Shown here piece by piece: positions 33,201-48,200 of a stretch of 64,000 nucleotides of DNA (the first letter of the stretch is position 1; each line of letters begins with the position of its first letter). The notes beneath the pieces are model-generated. The model was given only the letters and a program-made list of their open reading frames with translations, did no database searches and had not been told where the DNA came from. A program made the translations under genes and the position numbers. Location of the stretch: positions 2,666,001 through 2,730,000 of the forward strand of contig NC_089541.1 of the NCBI RefSeq assembly GCF_040115645.1. The letters run 5' to 3'. This DNA comes from Euwallacea fornicatus. Lineage: Eukaryota; Arthropoda; Insecta; Coleoptera; Curculionidae.

Positions 33201-36200
33201 ACAAATCAACTCGTAGAAGTCCGAGGGGTTATTAAAGGAACACCGTGTATATTCTAATTTCAGGAAAATGAGTGGACGTTCTCAGTTTTATGGCCGCCAC
33301 TGCATGTAAGCTCCCACACAACGTATTATATTCACATGAAAGAAGTAGGAGAAGTGTAGTTAGTACAAACATGTTATTTGCTGAAAGTATCGAACAATGC
33401 TATAGTAGACACCACAACTTAAAATTCTCCATGCATTAATCTAGCTAAATATTTCACAGATTATTAACTTTGGACATGGGCTTTCGATCCAGCTGAACAT
33501 TCCGTAAAGTTTAATAAACCTATATCTAGTAGGGTTGGTATTACCGAATCATATTTCTCTTCGTTTCAAAACTAATATCCCGGGGTAAAATAAATGAAAG
33601 CCAGGCAGCTTTGACAGGAAACATTTATATATTATAGTTATTCTGCGGACAGATACATTACATTGCCCCTGGAAAGTATTTTCAATTTGGTTTCGCCTGA
33701 ACAGTCGAAGGAACAAATTGTTGCAGCTGCAAAGCAATTTGTAGCGAAGGGCTGTTATCGCGAAGTTTAAAGGGTGGATAAAGGGTCGCTCGATGGGGCA
33801 TAAACTACTGAGCTAAAAGGTTAAAAAATTGTTCTCTCGTTCGGGCTGAATGTTGAAAAGGACAAATTTTCAGACATCAAAAACCACATGGAAATAACGG
33901 GCGTTTCTCTTCAGCCATTCCAATTATGTTGGCGAGCAAGGTATGGACGTGATCGGAGAAATTCGGGATAGATTGAATGAAAAAAATCAATAACGATCAG
34001 TAAGGCCGGAGCCACTATGGCCCGCTGCGAGGACAAAAAACGTACACAGCCAAAGTTATATGGAATCGCCAGGTATCTCCAAAGGAAGGTATTTTTTTTT
34101 TTTTTGGTGAAATTAGGTGCCGAAAATGAAAAGATTTAGCTAAAAAAAACTTGTCTTGCAAGAAGAACTGAAACTAGAACAAACAATTCCGAATGCTAAC
34201 AAAAATTAACGAACGGCTTTTACTTTGTAACAGCAAGATATATGAGAAATTCAAATTATAAATAAAATTGTAGACTTCCTGGATGTTCTACTAATGTGTA
34301 ATTCCGACTGTAAAAACGAGTCGTCAAAATTACTCTTAACAAAGCCTGTTGTAAAGAGGATTCAAAGACCTTTCAAATTAATCGTCATGCGAATCGTCTT
34401 CCCTATTCAAATTTGAGGGATTGCAACCACCCCCCCTTAGGGGGTTGTTCGTCCAGACGTCAAACGTACATCAAAACGTGTCCTCTAAGAAAACTCAACC
34501 AATCGACGTATTTCGGGAGATTTCTCCAAACGCAACAGCACAAGAAGTATCCGCAGTGACTCGTTTTCATTGGGACACCCAGTCTAATAGTCCAAGAGTG
34601 ACGTTAGAGTGACGTGGCAAAGCTTGTTTAATCAAAAGTCAAAGGGCTGATGTCTGTTTCACTTAGCTCTCGAATATTGAAACTTCAGTGTGAAGTTCGC
34701 GAATTCCGTATTTACGTCAATACGACAGCGAAGTTTTGATTTTACAATGTGATTAACGTTAGTTTGACGTCTTTTTAGAGAAATATCGACTCCGGATTCG
34801 AGAATTTGGACGATTGACTTGAAGCGTTTACATTTTTTTCCTAATAAGATTTTGGCAAGTTCAGATGTGAATTATAGAGATTTTCGACAAATTTTTGCTT
34901 GTTTTGAGAGAAATCTATTGTGACTTTTATGTGACTTCGCGGGGTAACGTTCTTTCCTCCTAATGAATGTATCACTTGGTCAAAGCTGCGGGGCTCTTAA
35001 GAGATTTTTCCCTAGCCAAATATACAGAGTGTCTCGAAAACAGCTGTACAATTCTTGATCAAGAATGCGTTAACCAAAAATAAGGCGTTCTATTGACGTA
35101 TATCCCATGTTGCGTCGTTTTGCTGGTACAGGGGCCAAAGTTCTCAAATTATTATCGTTTTTTTGAAATAACTGCGATTTTCGATAATTTTTGAACACGT
35201 AGAGGTTCTGCATCGATTAGCGTTTTTTGACGTAAGCGGGATCTTTTTTTTTTAATGCGTAGAAATGTGGCGCGTGGTTTAGTAAATAAAACTTTATATG
35301 TTTGTTACCGCCTATACGATTAACTTAAATTTTTTCCTTCCACTAACTGATTTAAAGTTGGGACTTTTTTGTCTCTTGTAAAATTTCCGTCAGGGTTTCT
35401 CTACAAAAAAATTTATTTACGATATCTCGCAATTCATCATTATCGTTTAAACAGAACGAAACCATGAAAATATTAAATTTTGAATGACTATCAACCTAAT
35501 TTAATTCTTATAACAAATTTTCAAAATGTTGGCCGCATTCCTGGGCATTTAAAATTCGCTTTAAAGAGTTAATCTGTAAAATAAACTTCGGGTCGAGCCT
35601 TTATTAACATCGTTTTCACAACGTTGATAACGTTCAAGGTATCGTAGATATTTTTTTTTGCAGAGAACTGAATCTCTGGACAAAATTTCACAGGAGGAAA
35701 AATAGTTTCAAACTAAAATCAGCTAGTGACAGAAGAAAAATTTATGTCGGTCCTACAGGGAGTAACAAAAATGCCAACTTTTATCTACGAACCACGCGTT
35801 GTTATTAATATTTTCACGTATTACAAAAATAGCTCCCACTTACGACAAAATACGCCTATTTCCGTAATAACTCTTAGTGTCAAAATGAACGAAAAAAAGA
35901 TACTAATTTGACAGCTGTGGGCCTTGTTGCGGCAAAAGGAAGCGACTTAAATATAGCTAAGTTTGTCTAGAACGCCTTACTTTTGGTTCAGGAATTTTTG
36001 GTCAAGCGTTGTATAGCCGCTTCAGGGACACCTTGTGTATTTTTAAGGGGAATTCTTGTCTGGAAATTACCTGGATCTTGCCACGTCAAAACAACAATTT
36101 AGTACTTTTAGACACTTAATGAATTTGAGCTGCGGTTTCAACTTTTTTTTTCAGGAATATTTCGTTCGTAACATTTACAATATTTGTAAATCCCTGCGGC

Positions 36201-39200
36201 GTAAAAGTCTGCAAAATGTAATTTTAGAACTAAACGTGGTGTAATACAGTGGTTATGCAAATATTGGGAAAATAGAGTGTATAAATCCGCTTTTATTTGA
36301 ATGTTCAATATAGCATGTAGCAAACAATTCAAAAAATTCAATTTGAAAGTGCAGATTAATACATGATATAATGGACATATAGAAGTTTGTGTGCTAAATA
36401 GTGTTGTTAGGGCAAGTTAACACATAAGCAAAGCACTAGAGCTACAACAAAATTTCAACAACTAAACTGGCCTTATTTTGAAGCTGTTTTTGATGTGATG
36501 AAATCGGAAAATTCCTTCGAAATAAGGCGTTTCAATGTGTATGTAAATTACAGAACTACGTACATGTGTCGACTCCCAAACTTGGAGATTGTCTGAATGC
36601 ATTTCTGCAGCGATCACAAAGGTACAAAAGCGCAGGAAGCAAAAATCACAGGTCGTTTGAATAGTTTATTTTCAGTTAAAATTGACAATCTTAACAGAAG
36701 TAAAAGATATATTTAATTTATTGTCTAACTATAATAGAAAATCTTGTTAAAACTGTCCTAAAATACAAACATAATTCTGCATTTTTCTAAGATACAGGAT
36801 TTTTTGGTGAGATGTGACATACTCAAATTCGCTACTGAAACAAGCCAATAATACGGGAAATGTTTGCTTAAAGAGTTCGTCGTAGATAGTCCTCAAAACT
36901 CAGTTGAAATCCATAATTTTCTACACAACAAAGTCATTTTAGCTTGTAACGAAATCAGTGGTTAACATCTTCTTGTTACCAAAAGACCATAAACACTACT
37001 AAATCCTATTTAGCCACATTAAGGTGAAATTTCCCAGCATTATTGGCAAGGTAAAGCAGGTTTACGCATCATGCTGTTCAACATCAGGAGAGTTGTCGAA
37101 ATCCGACTGGATCGCGTGTTGGCACCGGTGCAGATGTAATCTTTTAGGGCTCGGATTAAGGGGTTGTAATAATTGTAATGCTACATTAAGAGGCGGAAAT
37201 GATTTGATTTAGTTCGTGTTAACAAACGCTTGGATTTGGAGGAAATACATTGAAAAATATGTTTCTAAGTGCGAAAATTTTCTCAGTTCTTTATGAAGAT
37301 TTGTCAAAAACATTATCGATGAGATATGTGGAAGAATGCTAAAAATGCTCTTGATGTGTGGCGATGAAATTCTCTTCTCCCTATGAAGGGATTTCTTCCA
37401 GTACAGATGCACACTAGGAAGCTCTACAAGGATAGAGCTCTTTCGACGCTTCTTCAGATGAAATTTAAAATTTCAAGGTGGAACGTTAATTCAGACTTAC
37501 ATCAATTCACAGTAACCAGAGAGACTGCAATAACACATTCGAGCATTTGCGGGAACACTGACATCAGCGAAAATCTGCAAGGTGAGATGAGGACTTAGAA
37601 CCTCCTTTCGTTGGCAATATTTCGGTTGTGATTTTTGGAAAGGTGTCGTTCCAAATTTGCCCATCGAGACGGGCAGATTTGGAAGATTCCACTCCAGAGA
37701 AAATATTACGACCGCATTTTGCAAAAAGAAGAATATAAAGGAGACCCAGGAGCGCAAAATATCAATGAAGCCATAAGAGTAAGGATATTCCCAAGAGCAT
37801 TTTTAAAGGGCAAAAAATAAAATTTTCGATTGTTCAAAGCTTGTGAAAGAACATCTGAGAACTTTCATCAAATCTCCGCCCAGTTTCGTGTTTTTATCTT
37901 CCAAGAAATTCCAGAAATAAAATAACATTTTCCTTCTCGAGGAACCTCCAAATTTTCATTCTAAGGTACTAAACCAGGCAGAATTAATATGAGAAGCTGT
38001 ATAAATTTCGAGGCAGTAAACTACAGTCGTTATGAGATTCTAAATTTCTATTATGAAAAATGCCTGAAAGAGCAATTTTTGCGCACGAGAATGTTCCTTC
38101 CGGTTGTAGCGATGTAGAGTTGGACAAATCCGGTCGAAATCATGGTCGAATGGGGAGTTGATAAATGGGGAGGATCTTAGGAACATGGCAGAATCCACAT
38201 TTACATCTTCGTCTTCAAGTATAATCCAGAAAAATGAGCAGATTATTGTTTTAGCAATGCAAATCTGGGCAAAGATGTGACAGTTTTCGAAAGTCTTAAA
38301 TTTCAAGTTTTCGGTTTATGAATCAAAATTAAGCTCCTCCATAGGGAACATGAAAGCACCTATGACAAATTCTACATTTTGACCTGCTTCTTTAGCTGCC
38401 GCTTAGAAAAAATGCCAATCTCCTCTAGTTGCGAAGTGGAGTTGGGATGGAGAGGTCTTTTACACTTCTATAATTTGAATCTTTAAGATGGTGCGTTAGA
38501 AAACCAAGTTTTGTAAAAAATATTATCTGTGCACCTACGGCAAAATCCTTATTTTCAGAAAAATTCCAAATTCTTGTGGCGGCGAAGGAAAACTTAGATA
38601 AAGGAGTCGTGATTTTCTATAATGAAAATCCCGAAGTTTTCTTGGATCTATGGGTTAATACAAGTTTTTGAACTAGGAACAATCTGCATGTATGGCAAAT
38701 ATCACATTATGACTTCCATTTTCTGTTGACCTATGTATACTGCCGTGTTGAAATAAAGCTGGAGAAAAGGAGGCACAGTTTTCTAAAATATAAAAATTCG
38801 ATATGTCGTTCTTTGGGTCAAATCGAAATTCCCTAATAAGGAATATCTTTGCTTCAATTGAAAATATATAGTACGTTAACGTAATTCTCCAAATATAATA
38901 CTAATAAAAGTTTATATTGACCCAACAAAGCTTTGACCTTCTTCCTCATTTTAATCCAGACAAAATTGTAGTTTCTTCTGATAGAAGTGTTGAACGACAT
39001 AGATAGGTCAAAGTTTTATGAAATCCGAACTTTCAACTTTTCTTTCTCTAGGTCAATACTAATTCCCTTAAAGAGATTCCTGAGAACCTATGGAACAACC
39101 TTCGCCTTCAACCAAACACAACTATAGGAAATGTTATGTTTTGACCGTTTCTACCTTCAGAATTAAAATATGGAGAAATAAGTATAGGAAAAGTAATAAA

Positions 39201-42200
39201 TACATACAGGATGTCATTTAAATACCAGGCCAAATTTCAAGGGGTGATTTTTTGAGCGATTCTAAGAGGAAAAGTATATATAACTATAGGTTCGATAATG
39301 CCACGTTTTTAAGATACAGGAGGTTAATTTTTTTTCTTTTCAATCGACAGAAAGAGGGGCAATGTAGTTCATGCACCATATACCTCAAAAATGAGGTATG
39401 CTAAAAAGCATAGTAGCACGTCAATTTTTGAATGCAATTTATGAAGAAAAGTAGATCCCTCTCGCGGGTCTGCAATTATGGCCACTCAAGTCACCGGATT
39501 TGAATCCGTTAGATTTTTTTCTTTGAGGGAATGTAAAGTCCTTCATTTATAGAGCTCCGGCCAACACTGACGAAGAATTCATTTAACGGATATGGGTTTC
39601 ATGTAATCGGATAATATATACGCCGGAAATATTTCAACGTGTTCGGCAATCGCTGTTGCAACGGGCTAATGCTTGCATTGAAGTTGAATGAGGACTTTTT
39701 AGCAGCTATTGCGAGTTACGTATAAATTATAGTAAAATGTGTTTTTACAAAAAAACATTTGCATTTGTTCAAATGTAGTTTTAATAGAGCGTTTTTTTTT
39801 TCTTTATATTTCTTCAATTTTCAATTTTTTTCCTGTGTCCACTACTAGCAAAAGGAAACAAACAATTTCCAGCTTAAAAGATTCCTGTGTACTACATTAA
39901 AAATTGTCATCAAGTTTCAATATTATATTAGTTTGTGTCTTCTTGTTATTTAGAAGTACTTTTTTAAAATATGTAACGATTAAAAAAAAGTTTGACACCC
40001 TGTGTCTTCGAAACGAAGCTTTACCGGAGCTATGTTTATATAAACGTTTAGTTTCAGGATCACCCAAAGAATCACTCCTTGAAGTTTGGCCTACCTCCTA
40101 CTAACTAACATCCTGTATATTATTGTAGTAGTTGCTTTCTGGAGTAAACCTGAAGATTTTAGTAATTTTAGAGCTACTCAGAGAAATAGCTACCAAGCGA
40201 AACATGGTATGGTTCTTCCTGGATGTTTTTGTACTTGCCACGAAGGTTTTGCGTGTTATCAAATAAGGAGAATCAACTAAAAAAAAAAGGATTTCATGAG
40301 TATTATTCGTGCTACCAGATAGAAAAGATAGTTTCTTCCAGAAGGTGCTTTCCAAAGGAGTACTTTCCTTTTTTTATGTACAAGTCTCCATGATACTTCC
40401 ATACTGTCCCCCTCGTATATCCGGGTATATCCGGAAAGCTTTCAGAAGGCTATCCACATCAGTCCGACGTTAACCTGAATCTTTTCATTTCAGCGATGCA
40501 AGACAATTTACAGAAATTTTTAGGGCAATCCTAATGCTTAATTAATCTCGATGGACATATCCTTGTAGAAAAAATCATGGAATACAGAAAGGAAGTCGAA
40601 AATTTACTAAATGGAAAGATTACACGGTAAACTTTGGTACTTAAATCGTCCGCGAATGGCGTGGCATAATTAAGTCTATCATCATTATCTTTACTTTTAA
40701 ACGGACAAATAAAAAAAAACATTGGGATTGTAAAAGGTAGAAACCCCTCAATACAATTCCTGTGAATATAACTCAAGGAAAATGCACTCCTTCGAATTTC
40801 CATCAGGTAATACAAGTTCAAAGAATGTCTGCAAACACAATAGAATTTTCCTGAGAAAATCGACTCGAAGCTCTAAGCTCAATCATGTTTCGACATATTT
40901 CCTTCGAGGATATTTACTTTTGCTGAGTTTTTGAATAAAAGCTTCAGCTTATTTGTATCTAGAAAGTTTTCAACTTGTTGAGTTAAAGGGAACGAATTTG
41001 CAAGGCTGCCAATACCTTTAACCCTATACCCACATTTCCAGTCTTATACCCTAGAAAATTCGTTACTCATAGTTTAGCACACTCAATTCTACTCATGCAC
41101 GCATTCACGCAAATCCCTCAAGGAACAGCCTCATTTCGCAATCACGAATGTTTCATATACATAATGACCTTATCACCTATATAAATGTTTTATATAAAAT
41201 GGAATTTTGCGTAATGCCGTCGTCCCTTGAGGTATTTTATTTCTAAAGTACCTTAGTCCTAGTAAAACCTTAATAAAAACGGATTTATTGCAGAACACGC
41301 GTAAGGTCATGCACAGCTCTAATGCCTCGTAATCGAGCTCTTTCGTAATAAAACATGCATTATTAATTAAGCTTGCCTAATATAATTAATGATTTTCATG
41401 GAAATTTACTGCGGAAATGAGCTTTGGTTTACTAATTAAACTTCTAACAAAATTATGTTTTGGAAACGGGATATAATGGAGCTACTGAGAAGTTAAAGGA
41501 AGTTGCATTGGGTGATTGTTTAATGGAGTTTTTCCGGATACATAACGTTTTTAGTTAACGATAAATCGTAGGTAGAGTCTCACTTGTACCAATATAGTGA
41601 GGAATAATTAGAGGGAAATTTTACTTCATTTCCATTTTAATTTATAAAAACCAGAGAAAATCATCAATAATAGCAGTCTTGTGCCTAACAAAAAAATTAT
41701 GATTCTGAAGTAAGGAATCGCAAATTAGCTACATTTATTTTATTGCATTTCTACGCTGGTACTACTTAAATAGAGATGCTATCAATGGCAATGCTTATTT
41801 GAAATAAAAAATTTAAGGTAGCAGGTAAGGACATGAACGAAATATTTTGCCTCACTTCTAATGACTCATCGAGATTAGGAAGTGAGAAGAAATAGGTTTT
41901 TTTGTGCTTTCTATATAAAGAAGAAAACTTTCAATTTTAACATCATTCTTCTTTACAAAACATCGAAATAAGAGAGTGAAAAAGTCAAGTCTACCTAATT
42001 CGGCAGTGTCATTTAAAAATTAAAGTTAGAAAGTGAATGAGAAATAGATTGGCTTATTGTTACCGAATTATTGAGAATAGAAAATGGGAGAAAATAAGAT
42101 TGTGCCTAGTATCGCTTTAGGTTATCCTATAAACAAAAAAAAATATCAATTACAACAGAATTTTCCGTATAAAAGAACCGAAATTAGAATGTGAGAATAT

Positions 42201-45200
42201 GAAACGAAAACTTATTTCAAAAAATCGATATAAACAAATGAAGGAATGCGAATGTTAGGAAATTAGACATTTGAAGAGAAACTATTCGTAACAGTCTTTA
42301 TTTAAAAAGTGAAGAAAGTGAGTAGAGAAAGCTTCCTTTATCTCAACTGAAAACTCAAAAATACAAAGTGAGGTAAACCAGGAGTATCGTCATTCCTACT
42401 GAATTAATTTTTCTAAGATGGAGAATGTAGCTAATTGCTACCTCTTCTTCAAGTAAAAAAAAAATGATTTCAAAATGTGAAGAACCGGAAGATTGATGAG
42501 CTTTCTCTCAGAAAACCTGAGATCAAAAGTAAAAAAAAATGAGACAGTATTTTTTGCTTACTAAAGTAATTGAAACAGCTTTTTCTAAAAAGAAATAAAA
42601 ATTGAAATTGGACTAGATATTTTCTCTCATCTGTAATGGAAAATCTACATTACAAAGGGAGCAAAAATTTTAGCTTGTTTCTGCCTTAGTTTCTCCATTA
42701 CGGAACAACAGATAAGATATCAGTTTCACAAGGATAGAGTTAATTTAAAAAGAGCAAGGGTGAAATACGACTGTCACTAAGGGTGAATTATGTTTGAAGT
42801 TATTGAGCAATGTTCAATTAAATTCATCTTAACTGAAATTACCTTAACGAAAACTTGAGAAAAAGTTTATATTTTATCTTGATATATTGCTTATGGAAAT
42901 TACTTTCAGAAATCTGATCATTTTCTAATCGAAGTACTAGCTGCCTTTCAATTTATCTAGTTCCTTTTTGTCACTCTATACAAGCAACAATGTTCACTGC
43001 TTTTGGACTTTAAGACTCTTAAAGAAATAAATGTACATTCAAAACTATATAAAGATTATCAGGGCAGTGAATGTGAAGGCACTAATTAATTGCTGAAAAT
43101 ATTAAAGCAAATTTTGCTCATAAACATGAAAATCAAAGCTCGATATGCTGCAGTAAATTTAACTTCCACGTAAATTAATAAAGCGTTGATATTTAATCAA
43201 ATTGTACTTACATTGATATATCACTTACAGATTAAACATCACATTTAAGGTTTAAAGAGTCAATTGCTCAGGATATCAAATTTGGAGTAATAATAATTTT
43301 TCACGATATGACAGCGATTGAGGAAAGGAATTTTTTAAAATTATAATGAAACAACAATATTGCCGACATATTTGATATCCAATGCATCTACCTAGATACT
43401 CATACGTTCCTAATTGAGTAAGCCTATATCTCCCAAACATTAAAATCGCAATAAAGCAAATACCAAAGCAGCCTGTAGGATCAATAGAGAATTCGATCTC
43501 GTAGATGAATTCGTCCACGGATTTCCTTCTAAAGAATAAATAAATGGAACCTTATTAGTTAATTGGTCTTCCATCTCTCAATTCTCACAAGCAGACATAC
43601 AGTGCAAAAATACCAAAAAAATGGAATAATAAAAGGGTAAAAAATACTCAAAAAACAAAACTAAAACAAAAATCTAAAATAATGAGAGAAAGTCACAAAA
43701 GCAAAACACAAACGAAAATTTGCACACGTCACACAACTTTTGCCCTTCATGAAGTCTGTGTGGTAGTTATAATAGAGTTGCCGCTCACCTCTTGCAGTTC
43801 TAAATCTGATAGTGGCAGGGGAGCTTGCACCCATGGCGTTTACAGCCCTCAACTCCACTTTATAGGAGGTATCTGGAATGAGGTCGTTGAGAGGAAAGTT
43901 CGTGTATTGCACTGATTGCTGGATGTTTTCGCTGCACTTAATGTCTTCTTCTACACCTTCAATGTGGTTCACCTGGAATCAAAAATTATTAAAAGAATTT
44001 GAGAATTCTTGCTCAACATTAGAAGAGGAACTAAACTAAGATATGTGCAAAATTGCAAATCTCGTGTCCCACATCACTGCAAAAACACTGCATTAATTAT
44101 TAATGTTTTTTTAGGATATTACTGAAATATTATGGAAATTCGTTATTTTACCGTGAACTGAAATTCATAAACATATTGATTGATCGATTTATGAACATGC
44201 GCATTTTTCATCACTGTAAAGAATGTTGCAATTTAATTTATAATTTTTTGAAATTTTATTTACAGTAAGGTACCCCAAAACCCAATCAAAATCTACTAAA
44301 ACAATACTGAGAATGGTTTATTTTCCGCCATTAAATGGCTTGGGGCCAAATAGGTGCGTTGTGGCAGACGTTTCAATATTTTCAGTTTCCGCTCTTGTGA
44401 ATATTTCCATTTCATCAAAAATAAAATCTGAATAACTAGAAAAAGGATTTATGAATATTTCAACAGATTTTCACGGGAAGCGTGGAATCTTTTTGACTTT
44501 CAGCGTCAATGTGGGTGAGAGAAAATAACATCATTTTCTCTCTTTGAGGCTGTGCTTAAGACTGATTCCTTTAAGTATAATATCGTTTCTATATTTCACG
44601 AAAACGCAATCAAAATTTTTAAATTAGAAAACACGCAACTATCATCCCTGTAAACATATAGATGTTAAATAGATTGATTTTTCCTAAAGAATGAGAAAAA
44701 TCGTGTTCTCCATCACTCTAAATAGAGCCAAATTGCAGCTTTAACCCATTCGATCTGGTGACTTCAGGTTTAATTTTGTTTGGTGTCTGGATTCGAGAAT
44801 TGGTTTCAGTGTCGAAAGTCCAGAGCTTAAAGTCGGTTTGATTGAGTCCTAGACATTTAATTTAGTAGATTGAATACAATGACTTTGGAAAATTAGAAAA
44901 TTTGTGGATCTCCTCTGTGCAAAACTGGTAAATGTTCTAATTTTTAACTTTGTGGAGGTCAAAAACACTTATTTGTATATAGGAACTTAGTCGGATGCTG
45001 ACGAGAAAAATTATACAAAGTATCATTAAAAAACATTTTTGTCGGGCTTGACCCTTACGGCAATGTTGCTATTGTTCTGTTTTAATCACTCCAATATGCA
45101 CTAACACATGTTATTTCAGTGCGATAATTTTGGAAACTTCCTACCAGGTTTAAAAAGACCGTTGTCTATCCTACACTAACATTTTATACGTTTTTCTATT

Positions 45201-48200
45201 ATATTAGTGAATTTTAAAGAAGATTTTCTTAAATTCATGGTCGTTCTAAGGAGTGCTACTAACGCAAACAAAATACAGAAGATCGTCCACTCTTCTATAG
45301 CTCCATTTCATAAAGCATGAAAGTTCATATTTTTTTTATCAAAATTTTTAGCCGAATCTGTGAAAATTTAGGTTGAAACAAAATTTGGAAAAAAAAACAA
45401 AAAATCAGGAAAAACATTCGTTTACTGAGGAAAAAAACTGTCTATCTCGTACTCTAAAATGTTTTTAGAAATCCATAAAATAAATAAATTTTTAGCTGAT
45501 AATTTGATATCCACCCAGGTCGTACGATTAAGGAGTTGAAAGGAAAGCTAAAATCAAGAAAATCGTTATGTTTTCGTCATTGTAATATTGTGAAGTTCGT
45601 AATAGATCTAAAAAAAGAAGAATCTCACTGTTTGTCATACAGCATTACACCATAGATTTCTCTTTAGAAAGTCTATAATTTTTAAAGCAATATTAGAAAA
45701 TCAGTGTCGTGTCAAGCAGTATCTTGAGAGAATTTCAGAAAAGAACATACATTAATATTCGTCTTCCACATATTGGACACTTAGTAGTAGCTCTGAGAAC
45801 CGAACTACATCTTTGTTTTTCACAGACTGTGAAACTATTTTTAAAAAGGAGTGACGAAAATCTGTAGATTTTCTATGAGCTCTTATAAAAAAGTTCACAG
45901 AGCATTTTTATAAAATCAGTAAGATTCGAGACGATATTTTCAAAACTAGATTCGTTAAAAATTAAAATATTTCCAACTTTGATATTTTAAGCCACTTTTT
46001 AATTATTGTGTAGTCGAAATGAGTTTTTTGCATTTATTTTTAGAACATTCAAAATTTCTTTTTGACTTTCATTCGTAAGTAAAATATGCCTATGCGTTTC
46101 AAAGAATTTTTAAGCCTACCATACATAAAACAAAATTTGCTCTTGTCTACTTTAAAGTGCGGATAGAGAAACCGATTCTTACCTGGCAAAACCTGATAAG
46201 GTAATGCTCAATTGGCTCTCCATTATCAGCAGGCACATTCCACCGAATTTCGAAGTGATTGGAATAAGGAGCGGAAAATTCTTTGGTTTCAGTCAGATTA
46301 ACAACACCTGGCACTAAAATGGTGGGTTCAGCTGGCGCTGATCGACGAGGCATCGTAATCGTTGGACCATTGGTCCACGGTCCCAAACCGACGTCATTTC
46401 TGGCCGCAAATCGGAAATGATAAGTCTCTTCGGCGAATAGGTTTTCGAGAATGTAAGGAGCACCTACAAGAGAGAAGTTGGATGATTAGTAATTATAATT
46501 TGCCAAATTAACATTTTTTATATTAAAGTGGAAGAGAAAGAGTTAGAAGATGAGTGAAATAATAAGAAAACTTCTTGTGTAGTGTTGAATTTATGTTGTT
46601 TTTTTTTAAGACAGATTTTTTAGAAACCGCAGACATTTGTTATTTGACTAATAAATGCGGAGCATTATGGTTTTTCGCATGCTGATTGCAATTGATCAAA
46701 TAATTATTAGAAAACTCGCGCCCCACATCGAGGGCTACATCACTGCCACATGAATGAGGTAGTTTTATCAACGTAGATTTCACTGTTATTTCTTATTGCT
46801 TTTTCCTTGATTTGTCTTCGCTATATTTAAGGTACACTAATAATTAAAGTAAGGCAAAAAAGGGTTACACTGAGATTTTTGAATTCAAAAAAATCCGACT
46901 GGAAACATTAGAAAACTCGCTTTCGTTATTGCCGTAAATATGGAAGTTGCTATTTCATTCATTATTTCTGATTTATTTTCTTCGCGATTACAGTTAATTA
47001 ATGGTAAAGTTACAGCAAAAAAATAGGCATTTTTTAATTTTTTTGTCGTTCTCGCATTTCTGATAATAATTCAACGGCGATTTATCTTCAAAAATCTCGA
47101 CGTGCCTTTCCCACTCCGGCGCCATTAAATAAAAATTAATTTTTCCAATATCGGTTTCAATAAAGGCTTTCAGCTCTTTTGGATATGAGCTGCCATTCAG
47201 GCAATTTTTCATTTATTATCCCTCACCTGGATGGATGGCAGATTAGCTTCTCAATAGTTCATTCAAAAGTTAATTAAAATCGTCCAAGTTATATACAATC
47301 GTCTCGATAAATAAACAAATTTCCAGCTTACCAGTGCTCCATGTATGCGTTAAAGACTTTTCCCAGACGGGTTGCCTTTCGGGCTTGTATTGAACGGTAT
47401 AGGATCTAATTGGCAATCCGTCGTAGTTACTCTGTGGCACAATGGAAAATTTAATAGTTGTGGCCGTGACTGTATTAGCTCTTATTTGACTGATTGCCAG
47501 GGGAACGGAGCCTTGTTTTAACTGGATCTTAATTGAATCGTCTCCAAGAGCGTTCGTTGCCAAGCACTCGTAGAATGTGTAATACCTGGAAAAAAGAGAG
47601 GGAAATTATAATTTCCGTTGGGGGTTACTCGAATTAATTCAGTTTACGACTTAACTTAGAGAAGAATTAATCATATTATAAAGACGCAAGGTGTGCCATA
47701 AACACCTTAAAAAAGCGGTTAATTAACTTTATTATCCAATAAAAATTTGGTTATAAATTCACACTCGCAAACTTGGTCTAAAGCTAATTTAGAGAAAGCC
47801 TCTGGATACCCGTATTTGTTTCTCCCATAAAAGGGTGAACGTGAAACTTTTCCCCAAAGATGTATTAGGGTAGAGTTGTATTATATGGTGAAAAAAAGGA
47901 AATTTCTTTCTTGAATTTAAAAGGGCCGTATAACGAAAATTAAAGAGGAAACTTGTGACGGAGGTAAAAGGAAAGACTTCTTAGAATAAAAACTCTTTCT
48001 CCCGCGATAAAACTTTCGAATGCAAGAAACTTTATATCCCAAAATCCATGCGACAAACAATATTTAAATTTAAAGATCGTAAATAGCTGTTCTAAGATTT
48101 AACGTAATTTAAGTAAATGTAAAGTCTTCAAATAAAAAATCTTCAATGATTTAGCAGAAATCTTTCAGTCTTAGAAAAACCTAATCGCATCTGTTTCTCA

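Larger units (their letters stand above)
31193..33302. mobile_element. Tc1-like element with a foldback element inside
   Basis: The termini are an imperfect inverted repeat: CAGTGGCGGCCATAGAATT at 31193 and AGTTTTATGGCCGCCACTG ending at 33302. The left end is preceded by TA, the Tc1/mariner target, and the right flank has drifted to CA. A decayed transposase lies inside on the minus strand. The interior is interrupted by a copy of the foldback family of 24640-25475 in the reverse orientation. Confidence 0.75.
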
